From the NCBI GenBank assembly GCA_046760445.1, contig JBHIEE010000127.1:1-7499 (forward strand): DNA of 7,499 nt. The letters run 5' to 3'. This stretch comes from JBHIEE01 sp046760445 (lineage in GTDB: Bacteria; Acidobacteriota; Aminicenantia; JdFR-78). The position numbers were made by a program, and so were the translations under genes. Below, in pieces: positions 1-6,153 of this stretch (within the stretch, counting starts at the first letter, position 1; every line of letters starts with the position of its first letter). The notes beneath the pieces were generated by a model. The model saw only the letters and a list, made by a program, of their open reading frames with translations. It did no database searches and was not told the origin of the DNA.

Positions 1-69
1 CAATTTGTTCATAAATGATCTTTCCCAATTGTTCACTTTTGATTATTCCGTAACAACAGAAAAAAAGAC

Positions 70-98
70 TTGACAAATTGAATTTTTTTGTTTATATG
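70..98 (+). promoter_or_regulatory. sigma70-type promoter of the marR-RND operon
   Basis: A perfect -35 hexamer TTGACA (70-75) is followed after 17 bp by a -10-like TATATG (93-98). The predicted transcription start falls near 105, inside the perfect inverted repeat at 101-125, so a protein bound there would block initiation. The upstream bases 1-69 hold no gene that I can see. The -10 is imperfect, and TATGTA at 95-100 (19-bp spacer) is an alternative. Confidence 0.6.
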
Positions 99-100
99 TA

Positions 101-125
101 AAATACTTCGTTAATCGAAGTATTT
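101..125. promoter_or_regulatory. perfect inverted repeat, probable MarR operator
   Basis: The arms AAATACTTCG (101-110) and CGAAGTATTT (116-125) are exact reverse complements separated by TTAAT. The site lies between the -10 and the ribosome binding site of the marR gene and covers the predicted transcription start. MarR dimers bind palindromes of roughly this size and commonly repress their own genes, so autoregulation is the natural reading. The match is seen directly; the binding protein is inferred. A hairpin acting in the 5' leader of the mRNA is the alternative. Confidence 0.65.
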
Positions 126-140
126 GAAAAAGGAAACATA

Positions 141-578
141 ATGACATTTGAAGAAAAAGTAGATAAATTAGCAGAATATATCGAGCTGTTAGTTCATCGA
201 TTTATGATGGTCAATTGTGATGAAGATAGCTGCCTGAATGAAATTAATTTTCAGGAGATAAAAGTTATTGAAATCCTTGGTAAGAAACATCGGAGCATCA
301 TGCGTGAACTTGCTGATGAAGCATTAGTTGCAATCAGCACAATGACTGGTATCATTGATAGGCTGGTTGAAAAAGGCTTCGTCACTCGCTACAGGACAGA
401 AGAAGATCGGAGAGTTGTAATCGTTGAATTGACAGAAAAAGGCATGGAAGGCTATCAAGAACATCTTAAACAGTATCAGGATCTAAGTCGTGGAATGCTA
501 ATGGCTCTAAATGAAGACGAACAAGATACGATGATAAAAATACTCGGGAAAATTTCTGGGGTGATTTCTGGTGGATAG
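141..578 (+). CDS. MarR-family transcriptional regulator
   Basis: This 145-residue protein is of normal MarR length and is probably a dimeric winged-helix repressor acting in the cytoplasm. The helix-turn-helix spans about residues 51-81, with a recognition helix around 62-78 that includes STMTGIIDRLVEKGF. The wing follows at 82-101 and carries the family-typical acidic-basic EEDRR (87-91) before a beta strand ending in LTEKG. Flanking helices (1-25 and 103-143) would form the dimer interface. AAAAAGGAA at 127-135, six bases before ATG, supports this start. It is the first gene of the operon and sits just behind a perfect inverted repeat, so it probably represses itself and the transporter genes downstream. 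Cys26 and Cys31 form a C-x4-C pair near the N-terminal dimer region, which could sense oxidants or metals. The ligand is unknown; a hydrophobic compound handled by the neighbouring RND protein is a reasonable guess. Confidence 0.9.
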   Translation: MTFEEKVDKLAEYIELLVHRFMMVNCDEDSCLNEINFQEIKVIEILGKKHRSIMRELADEALVAISTMTGIIDRLVEKGFVTRYRTEEDRRVVIVELTEKGMEGYQEHLKQYQDLSRGMLMALNEDEQDTMIKILGKISGVISGG

Positions 579-591
579 AATTTTTTTAGCT

Positions 592-621
592 ATTTACTTC
601 GGAATTCAAAATATATCTAAA
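592..621 (+). promoter_or_regulatory. degenerate second operator with possible internal promoter
   Basis: The marR-RND gap contains TACTTCG (595-601), the same half-site as in the upstream palindrome. After the same 5-bp spacing comes CAAAATA (607-613), which matches the expected CGAAGTA at 5 of 7 positions. Over both 10-bp arms (592-616) 15 of 20 bases match the upstream site. A weak promoter, TTTACT (593-598), 17 bp, TCTAAA (616-621), overlaps it. This would allow separate control of the transporter genes. The region is AT-rich, so chance similarity is possible. Confidence 0.3.
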
Positions 622-659
622 TCAAAATATCCAAAATACAAACGAAAGGAGAAAGAAAA

Positions 660-2999
660 ATGAGACGATTTGCAAGCATTGTGACCCAATATCCCAAATT
701 CGTTTTGGGAATCATACTTTTAATCACAATTTATATAGGTTTTGGAATCTCTAAACTGGAGACCAGAAACAACTACGATGCCGAATTGCCAAAAGATGAT
801 TCGATTATCAAAACCAATGATCGCTTCGAGGAAATCTTTGGCGAGAAGGATATGATTATGATCGGGATTGAGAGTAGTAATGTTTTTCAGGTGAACACAC
901 TAAGAAAGATCGCACTCATCTCTGAAGAATTGAAAAGGGTAAAAGGAGTCGTTGAAGACGAAATCACCAGTCTTTCAACCATGAACAACATCAAAGGCAG
1001 AGATTGGGGATTGGAAGTTGGTCCCTTTATGGAGGATGTCCCTGAAACTAAGGCTGAAATTGAACGCCTGAGAGATGATATTCGATCAAACAAACTGATT
1101 TACGGTCGGCTCATTTCTGAAGATGAAACATCAACTTTGATTATGGCGAATATTGAACAGGGTTATGATCAGGCAGCAGTTTATCGTCAGGTTTATGAAA
1201 TAATCGACAAATATCAGGGACCTGAAAAAATATATGCTGCTGGCGAACCGATTATGTCTCAGGAAATTGATATGGGCATTCAAGGCGATATCACGCTTTT
1301 GTTTCCTATAGCTTTGACTTTAGTGTTAATAGGATTTTATCTCTCTTTCAAGACACTGCGCGGTGTTTTTTTGCCCTTCAGTGTTGTGGGGCTCAGCGTT
1401 TTCTGGACAATGGGAATAATGGGACATATCGGACTGCCCATCACAGTCGTTTCATCTGCTTTACCGATGCTGTTAGTTGCTGTTGCCAGTTCATATGGGA
1501 TTCACGTGGTTCATCGTTACTATGAAGAGGTGATCAGTAGAAATAAAGTTGAAGGAACACGAGAAGCAATGAAAAAAATCACTCCGCCTATTCTGATGAC
1601 AGGAATTACCTCAGCACTGGGTTCGGCAACATTGATGATATTTCGAGTGGTTTCTATTCGAGAGTTTGGCATCATCACGGCGATGGGTATTCTTGCTGCG
1701 CTGATTTTGTCAATTACAGTAATACCAGCTTTCCTCTCGATACTGAAAAAATCAGTGAGAAAACAGAAAAAAGATAAAATCAGTTGGGGAAACAATGTAT
1801 TAACCCGTTTAGCGAAATTATCTTTGAGGAAGAAAGCATGGGTGCTGAGCTTTTCTGCTATGATCATTTTGATCTCACTTTTTGGAATTCACAAAATCAG
1901 GGTCGGCAGTGATTTCGTTCAGTATTTTCCCGAAGATCATCGGATAAGAAAGACATTCGATATGTTTAATGAAAAGTTAGGAGGAGCAAGATACCTTAAT
2001 GTTATGGTCAAGGGAGAAGGCTACGATTCAATCAAAGATCCCCGATTACTAAATCAGATTCTTAAGTTTCAGGAGTATGCCGAAAGCTTTGAAGAAGTGG
2101 GTTATACCAGTTCATTTGCCGATATTATCAAACGGATGAACAAGGTAATGCATGCGGATGAACCTGAATATGATCGTATCCCTGATTCTAAAAGTTTGGT
2201 TGCTCAATATTTACTGCTTTATTCGATGTCCGGAGATCCAGGCGATTTTGATGACCTGGTTGATTACGATAATCAAAGAGCAAAAGTGAGAGTAATGGTT
2301 CAAACTTCCGACCAAGATGACCATAAGCGACTCTATAATGCCTTTCAGGAATATGTGAATACACACTTTGACCAAAACGTGAACATCGAGTTTGGCGGGA
2401 TGCTGATGGTCTGGATTGCTCAGGTTGGATATATTGTCACAGGGAAAATTCAAAATATCATACTCGCGATTATTATCGTTTGGTTATTCTGTGTGGCGGT
2501 TTTTCGATCTTTCGTGGGTGGCCTATTCAGCATTATTCCCCTTACAGTAGCCACATTGTTGACATTTGGCATCATGGGATTTATCGGAATAAGATTGGAG
2601 ATGGGAACAGCCATCATTACCGCTGTTGCAGTCGGAATCGGAGTCGATTTTGCCATTCACTACATCAGCCGATTCAAAGAGGAAATCAGAAAGACGAGAG
2701 ATATTGAGAAATCAACTGTCAATACAATGTTATCCTCTGGGAAGGCGATTATCTATGATATGATGTCCAATATTCTTGGATTTGTAGTTTTTATCTTTTC
2801 TGGATTTCTACCCATCCAATACTTTGGCTGGCTCATTTCCTTGACAATGCTCACAGTTGGATTCGGGTCTCTGGTTATGCTTCCAGCAATGTTTGCTGTA
2901 TTCAAACCTAAATTTATTCGAGGCAGTGAAGGGGTAGAATCTGTGCCTGTTTATAATGAATTTGACAGAATCAAATCAATTGAGGAGGGTATGTTATGA
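660..2999 (+). CDS. MMPL/RND-superfamily transporter (HpnN-like)
   Basis: This is an inner-membrane proton-driven transporter of the RND superfamily, MMPL type, 779 residues with the usual internal duplication. TM1 is at about 13-30 and a large periplasmic loop covers 31-208. TM2-6 lie at about 211-361, TM7 at 393-411, a second periplasmic loop at 412-590, and TM8-12 at about 592-748, followed by a 30-residue cytoplasmic tail. The second half has the conserved TM10 relay motif GIGVDFAIHYISRFKEE (659-675). The matching TM4 motif reads VASSYGIHVVHRYYEE (275-290), with Ser278 where the Asp would be. AAAGGAG at 645-651 precedes the ATG by eight bases. The stop overlaps the next start (ATGA), and no membrane-fusion protein or TolC gene is nearby, unlike AcrAB-TolC systems. 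MMPL proteins move lipids or lipid-like compounds (mycolates, hopanoids), so a lipid cargo is inferred; a drug or fatty-acid efflux role is also possible. Confidence 0.9.
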   Translation: MRRFASIVTQYPKFVLGIILLITIYIGFGISKLETRNNYDAELPKDDSIIKTNDRFEEIFGEKDMIMIGIESSNVFQVNTLRKIALISEELKRVKGVVEDEITSLSTMNNIKGRDWGLEVGPFMEDVPETKAEIERLRDDIRSNKLIYGRLISEDETSTLIMANIEQGYDQAAVYRQVYEIIDKYQGPEKIYAAGEPIMSQEIDMGIQGDITLLFPIALTLVLIGFYLSFKTLRGVFLPFSVVGLSVFWTMGIMGHIGLPITVVSSALPMLLVAVASSYGIHVVHRYYEEVISRNKVEGTREAMKKITPPILMTGITSALGSATLMIFRVVSIREFGIITAMGILAALILSITVIPAFLSILKKSVRKQKKDKISWGNNVLTRLAKLSLRKKAWVLSFSAMIILISLFGIHKIRVGSDFVQYFPEDHRIRKTFDMFNEKLGGARYLNVMVKGEGYDSIKDPRLLNQILKFQEYAESFEEVGYTSSFADIIKRMNKVMHADEPEYDRIPDSKSLVAQYLLLYSMSGDPGDFDDLVDYDNQRAKVRVMVQTSDQDDHKRLYNAFQEYVNTHFDQNVNIEFGGMLMVWIAQVGYIVTGKIQNIILAIIIVWLFCVAVFRSFVGGLFSIIPLTVATLLTFGIMGFIGIRLEMGTAIITAVAVGIGVDFAIHYISRFKEEIRKTRDIEKSTVNTMLSSGKAIIYDMMSNILGFVVFIFSGFLPIQYFGWLISLTMLTVGFGSLVMLPAMFAVFKPKFIRGSEGVESVPVYNEFDRIKSIEEGML

Positions 3000-3796
3000 A
3001 AAAATTAATCATTATGATGTTAGCAGTGGGATTCATTGCGCTACTCAGCGCAAATATGACTTTTGGGCAGGATTTATCTGCTCGGGAAATTATGAAAAAG
3101 AACGATCAACAACGAAAAGCGGATGATGAACGATTGGAATTGGTGATGAAACTTATTAACAAAAAGGGGAAAGAACGCGTCCGACAAGTGATACAGATTA
3201 CCAAAACAGATGCCGAGGGCAATCAAAAATCTCTCATTCGCTTTCTGTCACCTGCGGATGTGAAAGGGACAGGGCTTCTCACGATTGAACATTCTGACAG
3301 AGATGACGACCAGTGGCTCTATCTTCCAGCGTTGAAAAAGGTGAGACGGATTTCTGCCAGCGATCAATCGGACAACTTTATGGGTTCCGACTTTGCCTAT
3401 GAAGACATGGGCACCGAAGAGATGGGAAATTACGATTATAGGTTAATCAAAACGGAAATTCTGGATGGTGTCAAATGTTACGTCATCGAAGCTGTTCCAA
3501 ATAATGACAAAGAAAAGAAAGAAAGCGGTTATAGCGAAAGGGAAATCTGGATAGATAAGGACAATTTCGTGGGAGTCCAGATCAAATATTATGACAAGAA
3601 AGGGGAATTGTTGAAAATATTCAAAGCCAGCGACATCCGATTGATTGACGGCACAAACAAATGGCGAGCCCATCGCATGGAGATGGAAAATATCAAGACA
3701 AGCCATAAAACCGTTCTTCTTTTTGATAATTTTGTGATCAATAAAGGAATAGAAGATAAATTTTTCACGCAAAGATATTTAGAGAGAGGAAAATGA
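2996..3796 (+). CDS. LolA-like outer-membrane lipoprotein-sorting protein
   Basis: This 266-residue secreted periplasmic protein belongs to the COG2834 / LolA_like (PF17131) type, judged by its motif. Residues 1-24 form a classical Sec signal peptide with cleavage near FG-Q; there is no lipobox cysteine. The signature block lies at 107-138: WLYLPALKKVRRI, then SDQSDNFMGSDFAYEDM. It is very typical of this family and distinguishes it from true LolA. The rest is beta-rich, as expected for a half-barrel that holds acyl chains. Its start overlaps the end of the RND gene by ATGA, with GAGGAGGG (2982-2989) as ribosome binding site, and its end overlaps the next gene in the same way. That arrangement suggests it accepts cargo from the RND protein and shuttles it to the barrel. 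The family function is poorly established; lipoprotein or lipid carriage is inferred from the fold. Confidence 0.88.
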   Translation: MKKLIIMMLAVGFIALLSANMTFGQDLSAREIMKKNDQQRKADDERLELVMKLINKKGKERVRQVIQITKTDAEGNQKSLIRFLSPADVKGTGLLTIEHSDRDDDQWLYLPALKKVRRISASDQSDNFMGSDFAYEDMGTEEMGNYDYRLIKTEILDGVKCYVIEAVPNNDKEKKESGYSEREIWIDKDNFVGVQIKYYDKKGELLKIFKASDIRLIDGTNKWRAHRMEMENIKTSHKTVLLFDNFVINKGIEDKFFTQRYLERGK

Positions 3797-5088
3797 AAAA
3801 TATAATCATTTTAGCATTTGTGATTTTTTCGGTCACCTCGCCTATTCTTCAAGCGCAGGAACTGGAAATAGATGGCTTTGTGGAAATTGATCACGTTTCA
3901 TATTTTAAAAACAACAACGAAAGTAAAATCAACAGTCGGAACCAGGGTATTTTGCAAATGGAGCTGAGGTCAAGCCTCGGTTATCAGGCATCAATTTTTT
4001 CTGCTGTTGAGTTCAGAGAGGATCGGTCCGATCCGTCAAGAAATCGAATTTATTTGGATGAAGCCTACATTGATCTTTATCTTGGCAATTTCGATTTCCG
4101 GCTCGGCAAGCAGATCATCGTCTGGGGCAAAGCCGATGGTATCAATCCCACTGACAACATTACGCCATGGGATTTCAGCGATTTCCTGGACACTGACGAT
4201 GAGCGGATTGGCGTATTCGCATTGAAAGCGAATTATTATATCGGAGATTGGACATTTGAGGGAATTTTAATACCGATTTTTACACCAAGTATTTTGCCTT
4301 TAAGAAATTCCCGCTGGTTTCCAGATTTTCCTGAAGAGATTTCCAACCCGATGTATCCAGCATCAGGCTCACCGACAGTGAAAACATCCTATGAATTTCT
4401 TGATCAAACTTTACCCGATGAAAGTTTCGACGAAGCTCAATTTGCCGTCAAGCTGTCTTCAACATTTTCAGGTTGGGATGTTTCTCTCAGTTACTATTCT
4501 GGATGGAATAACTTAGCAACGTTTCATCGAATTTTACAACCTGTCAGTAGCGATTCACTTCACATTATACTTCAGTCAAAATATCATCGTCGCAAAGTAG
4601 CCGGAGCAGATTTTTCAACAACGTCAGGAAAACTGGGCATTCGTGGAGAAGCGGCTTATTATTTTACCGAAGATCCCAATGGAGAAGATCCTGAGATCGA
4701 TGATCCCTATTTCCAATACGTGATCGGCATTGACCGCACTTTCAGCGATTTGATCGGTGACAATAACCTGTTTGTGCTGATACAGTGGATTCAGGAAATA
4801 CCCAAAAATAATGTTGAATACCGCAAAGACGATCTGAATCACATTTTTCAAAAATCGATCACTGTACGGCTCGAATACGAACTGGGCAATTACGCTAAAT
4901 TGATCGTGGAAGGGGTTTACAATATCAAAGGAAAGGATTATTATTTACGTCCCAATTTCTCCTACGAGGTTACAGATGCCGTGACGTTGGATATTTGTGG
5001 AGATATTCTAGGAGGAGAATCGGATACCTTCTTTGGCAGTTACAAAGATAATAAGCGAGTGCAGGTGAAAATGAAGTATAGTTTTTGA
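3793..5088 (+). CDS. outer-membrane beta-barrel protein, DUF1302-like
   Basis: This 431-residue predicted outer-membrane protein has a signal peptide at 1-22 ending LQAQ. After it come many alternating hydrophobic/aromatic beta strands with short turns rich in Asp, Asn and Gly. The C-terminus, VKMKYSF, ends in Phe as the BAM-recognised last strand usually does. The best-conserved stretch is FRLGKQIIVWGKADGINPTD (102-121) followed by DERIGVFALKANYY (136-149), which resembles DUF1302 and related porin-like proteins (G-K/R-Q-x-x-x-W-G). It is the last gene of the cassette, linked by ATGA to the LolA-like gene with GAGAGGA (3784-3790) upstream. It is therefore the likely outer-membrane endpoint or pore of the route. 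The exact family is less certain than the barrel call. A general porin is the alternative, but strict coupling to the RND gene argues for a dedicated role. Confidence 0.82.
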   Translation: MKNIIILAFVIFSVTSPILQAQELEIDGFVEIDHVSYFKNNNESKINSRNQGILQMELRSSLGYQASIFSAVEFREDRSDPSRNRIYLDEAYIDLYLGNFDFRLGKQIIVWGKADGINPTDNITPWDFSDFLDTDDERIGVFALKANYYIGDWTFEGILIPIFTPSILPLRNSRWFPDFPEEISNPMYPASGSPTVKTSYEFLDQTLPDESFDEAQFAVKLSSTFSGWDVSLSYYSGWNNLATFHRILQPVSSDSLHIILQSKYHRRKVAGADFSTTSGKLGIRGEAAYYFTEDPNGEDPEIDDPYFQYVIGIDRTFSDLIGDNNLFVLIQWIQEIPKNNVEYRKDDLNHIFQKSITVRLEYELGNYAKLIVEGVYNIKGKDYYLRPNFSYEVTDAVTLDICGDILGGESDTFFGSYKDNKRVQVKMKYSF

Positions 5089-5100
5089 TCTGTACTTTCG

Positions 5101-5192
5101 ATCCTGTCACTTTGAGCGAAGCGAAGAGTTCCTTGCCCGCCTCAGCACGAGATTCTTTGCTTCGCTGCGTTTTGGGCAGAATGACACGGGGC
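5101..5192. repeat. imperfect palindromic repeat element (dispersed-repeat type)
   Basis: AGCGAAGCGAAGA (5115-5127) is mirrored by TCTTTGCTTCGCT (5154-5166), the reverse complement with 12 of 13 matches. The outer arms TGTCA (5105-5109) and TGACA (5182-5186) also pair. The right side carries about 10 extra bases (GCGTTTTGGG region) with no partner on the left. The element is more GC-rich than the gap around it. The arm sequence is like the TCATTCTGAGCGAAGCGAAGAATC-type palindromes that I recall being scattered in many copies through some bacterial genomes. Copy number cannot be seen from one window. It may serve as a transcription terminator or mRNA end for the operon. Confidence 0.7.
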
Positions 5193-5362
5193 GATATCAC
5201 GAGAAAATTTATAAAAGTAAGGTCAGCAGGCTGTCCGAAAATTCCCTGCATATAATTCTGAATAGGGTCACCAATGATCCTCATTTTATATTAAATTTTT
5301 TTATTTTTCTCATTCGATTCTGATTAATTTCGAAGATGTCTTGAACGATTTACTTAGTTTTC

Positions 5363-5392
5363 TTGCTTCTTTTACATACTAAATGCTACAAT
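5363..5392 (+). promoter_or_regulatory. putative extended -10 promoter for the pyruvate-kinase-like gene
   Basis: TGCTACAAT (5384-5392) fits the extended -10 pattern TGnTATAAT with one mismatch in the hexamer. A weak -35, TTGCTT (5363-5368), lies 18 bp upstream. The predicted transcript would start near 5399 and carry a leader of about 50 bases. The AT-rich setting makes false matches easy. Confidence 0.4.
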
Positions 5393-5451
5393 TTTTTTGT
5401 TTCTTTTAGAATGATTATGATGAAGGAAAAATCTGGTTCGGGAGGTTATAA

Positions 5452-6024
5452 ATGAGTGAAATAATTATTCCAACTATTTATTTCGATAAGCCTGGTAAGG
5501 AGAATACACTTCGCACTCTTGAGATAGCCAAAAAACGAGCTGAGGAGTTGAAGGTTAAAAACATCGTGGTTGCTACTACTTCAGGTGAAACTGGAATTAA
5601 GGCCGCAGAATTATTTAAAGGATATAACTTAATTGTAGTCACTCATTCCACGGGATTTACCCGTCCAGACTTCCAGGAATTCACTGAAGAAAATCGGAAG
5701 AAAATTGAAAAAGCTGGAGCAAAAATTTTGACTTGTCAACACGCTTTTGGTGGGATTGGACGGGCAGTGCGGAAGAAACTTAGAACTTATGAGCTTGAAG
5801 AAATTATTGCCTATACTTTACGCATTTTTGGAGAAGGAACAAAAGTAGCAATAGAGATAAGCTTAATGGCTGCTGATGCGGGATTAATTCGAACTGATGA
5901 GCCTTGTATTGCTCTGGGTGGAACATCCTGGGGAGTGGATACAGCCATTGTTCTTAGGCCAGCCAATGCTCAAACATTTTTTGATATTCGAATTATGGAA
6001 ATCCTCTGTAAGCCACACTTTTAA
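5452..6024 (+). CDS. pyruvate-kinase C-terminal-domain-like protein (free-standing)
   Basis: This 190-residue soluble protein resembles the alpha/beta C-terminal domain of pyruvate kinase but lacks the catalytic barrel. I recognise the family from the opening pattern (IYFDKPGKENTLRTLEIAKK, 9-28), which recalls the archaeal AF0103-type proteins (DUF1867, PF08981, from memory). The glycine-rich loop ATTSGETG (41-48) corresponds to the S/T-rich phosphate-binding loop in pyruvate kinase's effector site. It is followed by VVTHSTGF (62-69), EISLMAADAGLI (135-146), and the conserved end GGTSWGVDTAIVLRPANAQ (156-174) then FFDIRIMEILCKP. The length fits this stand-alone family. GGAGGT (5441-5446) five bases before ATG fixes the start. 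There is no signal peptide, so it is cytoplasmic. The reaction or ligand is not established; a phosphorylated metabolite is a guess from the loop. It has its own probable promoter and no functional link to the operon upstream is evident. Confidence 0.82.
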   Translation: MSEIIIPTIYFDKPGKENTLRTLEIAKKRAEELKVKNIVVATTSGETGIKAAELFKGYNLIVVTHSTGFTRPDFQEFTEENRKKIEKAGAKILTCQHAFGGIGRAVRKKLRTYELEEIIAYTLRIFGEGTKVAIEISLMAADAGLIRTDEPCIALGGTSWGVDTAIVLRPANAQTFFDIRIMEILCKPHF

Positions 6025-6033
6025 ATTCCCAAA

Positions 6034-6097
6034 TTCTGGAGGTAACAAAAAGTTTTTTTATCATAGAGAATTTTAAAGAAACTCCAGAACCTCTATG
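6034..6097 (+). promoter_or_regulatory. interleaved inverted repeats in the 6025-6153 gap
   Basis: Two exact inverted repeats interlock. TTCTGGAG (6034-6041) pairs with CTCCAGAA (6082-6089), and CATAGAG (6062-6068) pairs with CTCTATG (6091-6097). As RNA they could form two alternative hairpins behind the pyruvate-kinase-like gene. Only one base separates the two right-hand arms, so both stems forming together as a compact pseudoknot is unlikely. No T-run follows, so this is not a standard terminator. The role is unknown; 3'-end stabilisation or chance are both possible. Confidence 0.3.
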
Positions 6098-6104
6098 GTA
6101 ATAA

Positions 6105-6134
6105 TTGACTTTATTAAAACAAATTCATTATAAT
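6105..6134 (+). promoter_or_regulatory. strong sigma70-like promoter of the thioredoxin-TPR gene
   Basis: TTGACT (6105-6110) and a perfect TATAAT (6129-6134) are separated by 18 bp. The predicted start near 6141 falls just before the AGGAGGA ribosome binding site (6143-6149), leaving a leader of only about 13 bases. The gene is thus likely transcribed alone and, judged by the consensus match, at a good rate. Confidence 0.7.
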
Positions 6135-6153
6135 TTTTTAACAGGAGGAAGCG

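Larger units (their letters stand above)
5089..5451. other. 363-bp intergenic gap at the cassette boundary
   Basis: No convincing gene lies here. The first third is the palindromic repeat at 5101-5192. The stretch 5200-5284 is open on the - strand and reads like a possible N-terminal gene fragment that runs into the repeat. The region 5285-5410 is very AT-rich, and an extended -10 promoter at 5363-5392 lies ahead of the next gene. There is no clear U-tract terminator, so the repeat hairpin may end the upstream operon transcript. Confidence 0.6.

Noticed and set aside
1..36. Near-direct repeat CAATTTGTTCA (1-11) and CAATTGTTCA (26-35)
   Set aside because: There are only two copies, differing by one base, in AT-rich DNA at the window edge; too little for a binding-site or repeat call.
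1520..2707. Several 68-115 residue open frames on either strand inside the RND gene
   Set aside because: They are alternative-frame shadows of a clearly coding 779-residue gene, with no ribosome binding sites or domain features of their own.
4970..5284. 104-residue open frame on the - strand
   Set aside because: Most of it is antisense to the end of the barrel gene or is translation of the palindromic repeat. Only the first 28 or so residues look protein-like, and they are reported as a possible remnant instead.
5313..5334. TTCGA...TCGAA inverted repeat as a third MarR operator
   Set aside because: The half-sites and spacing do not match TACTTCG-n5-CGAAGTA, and the resemblance comes only from short TCGA-containing words.
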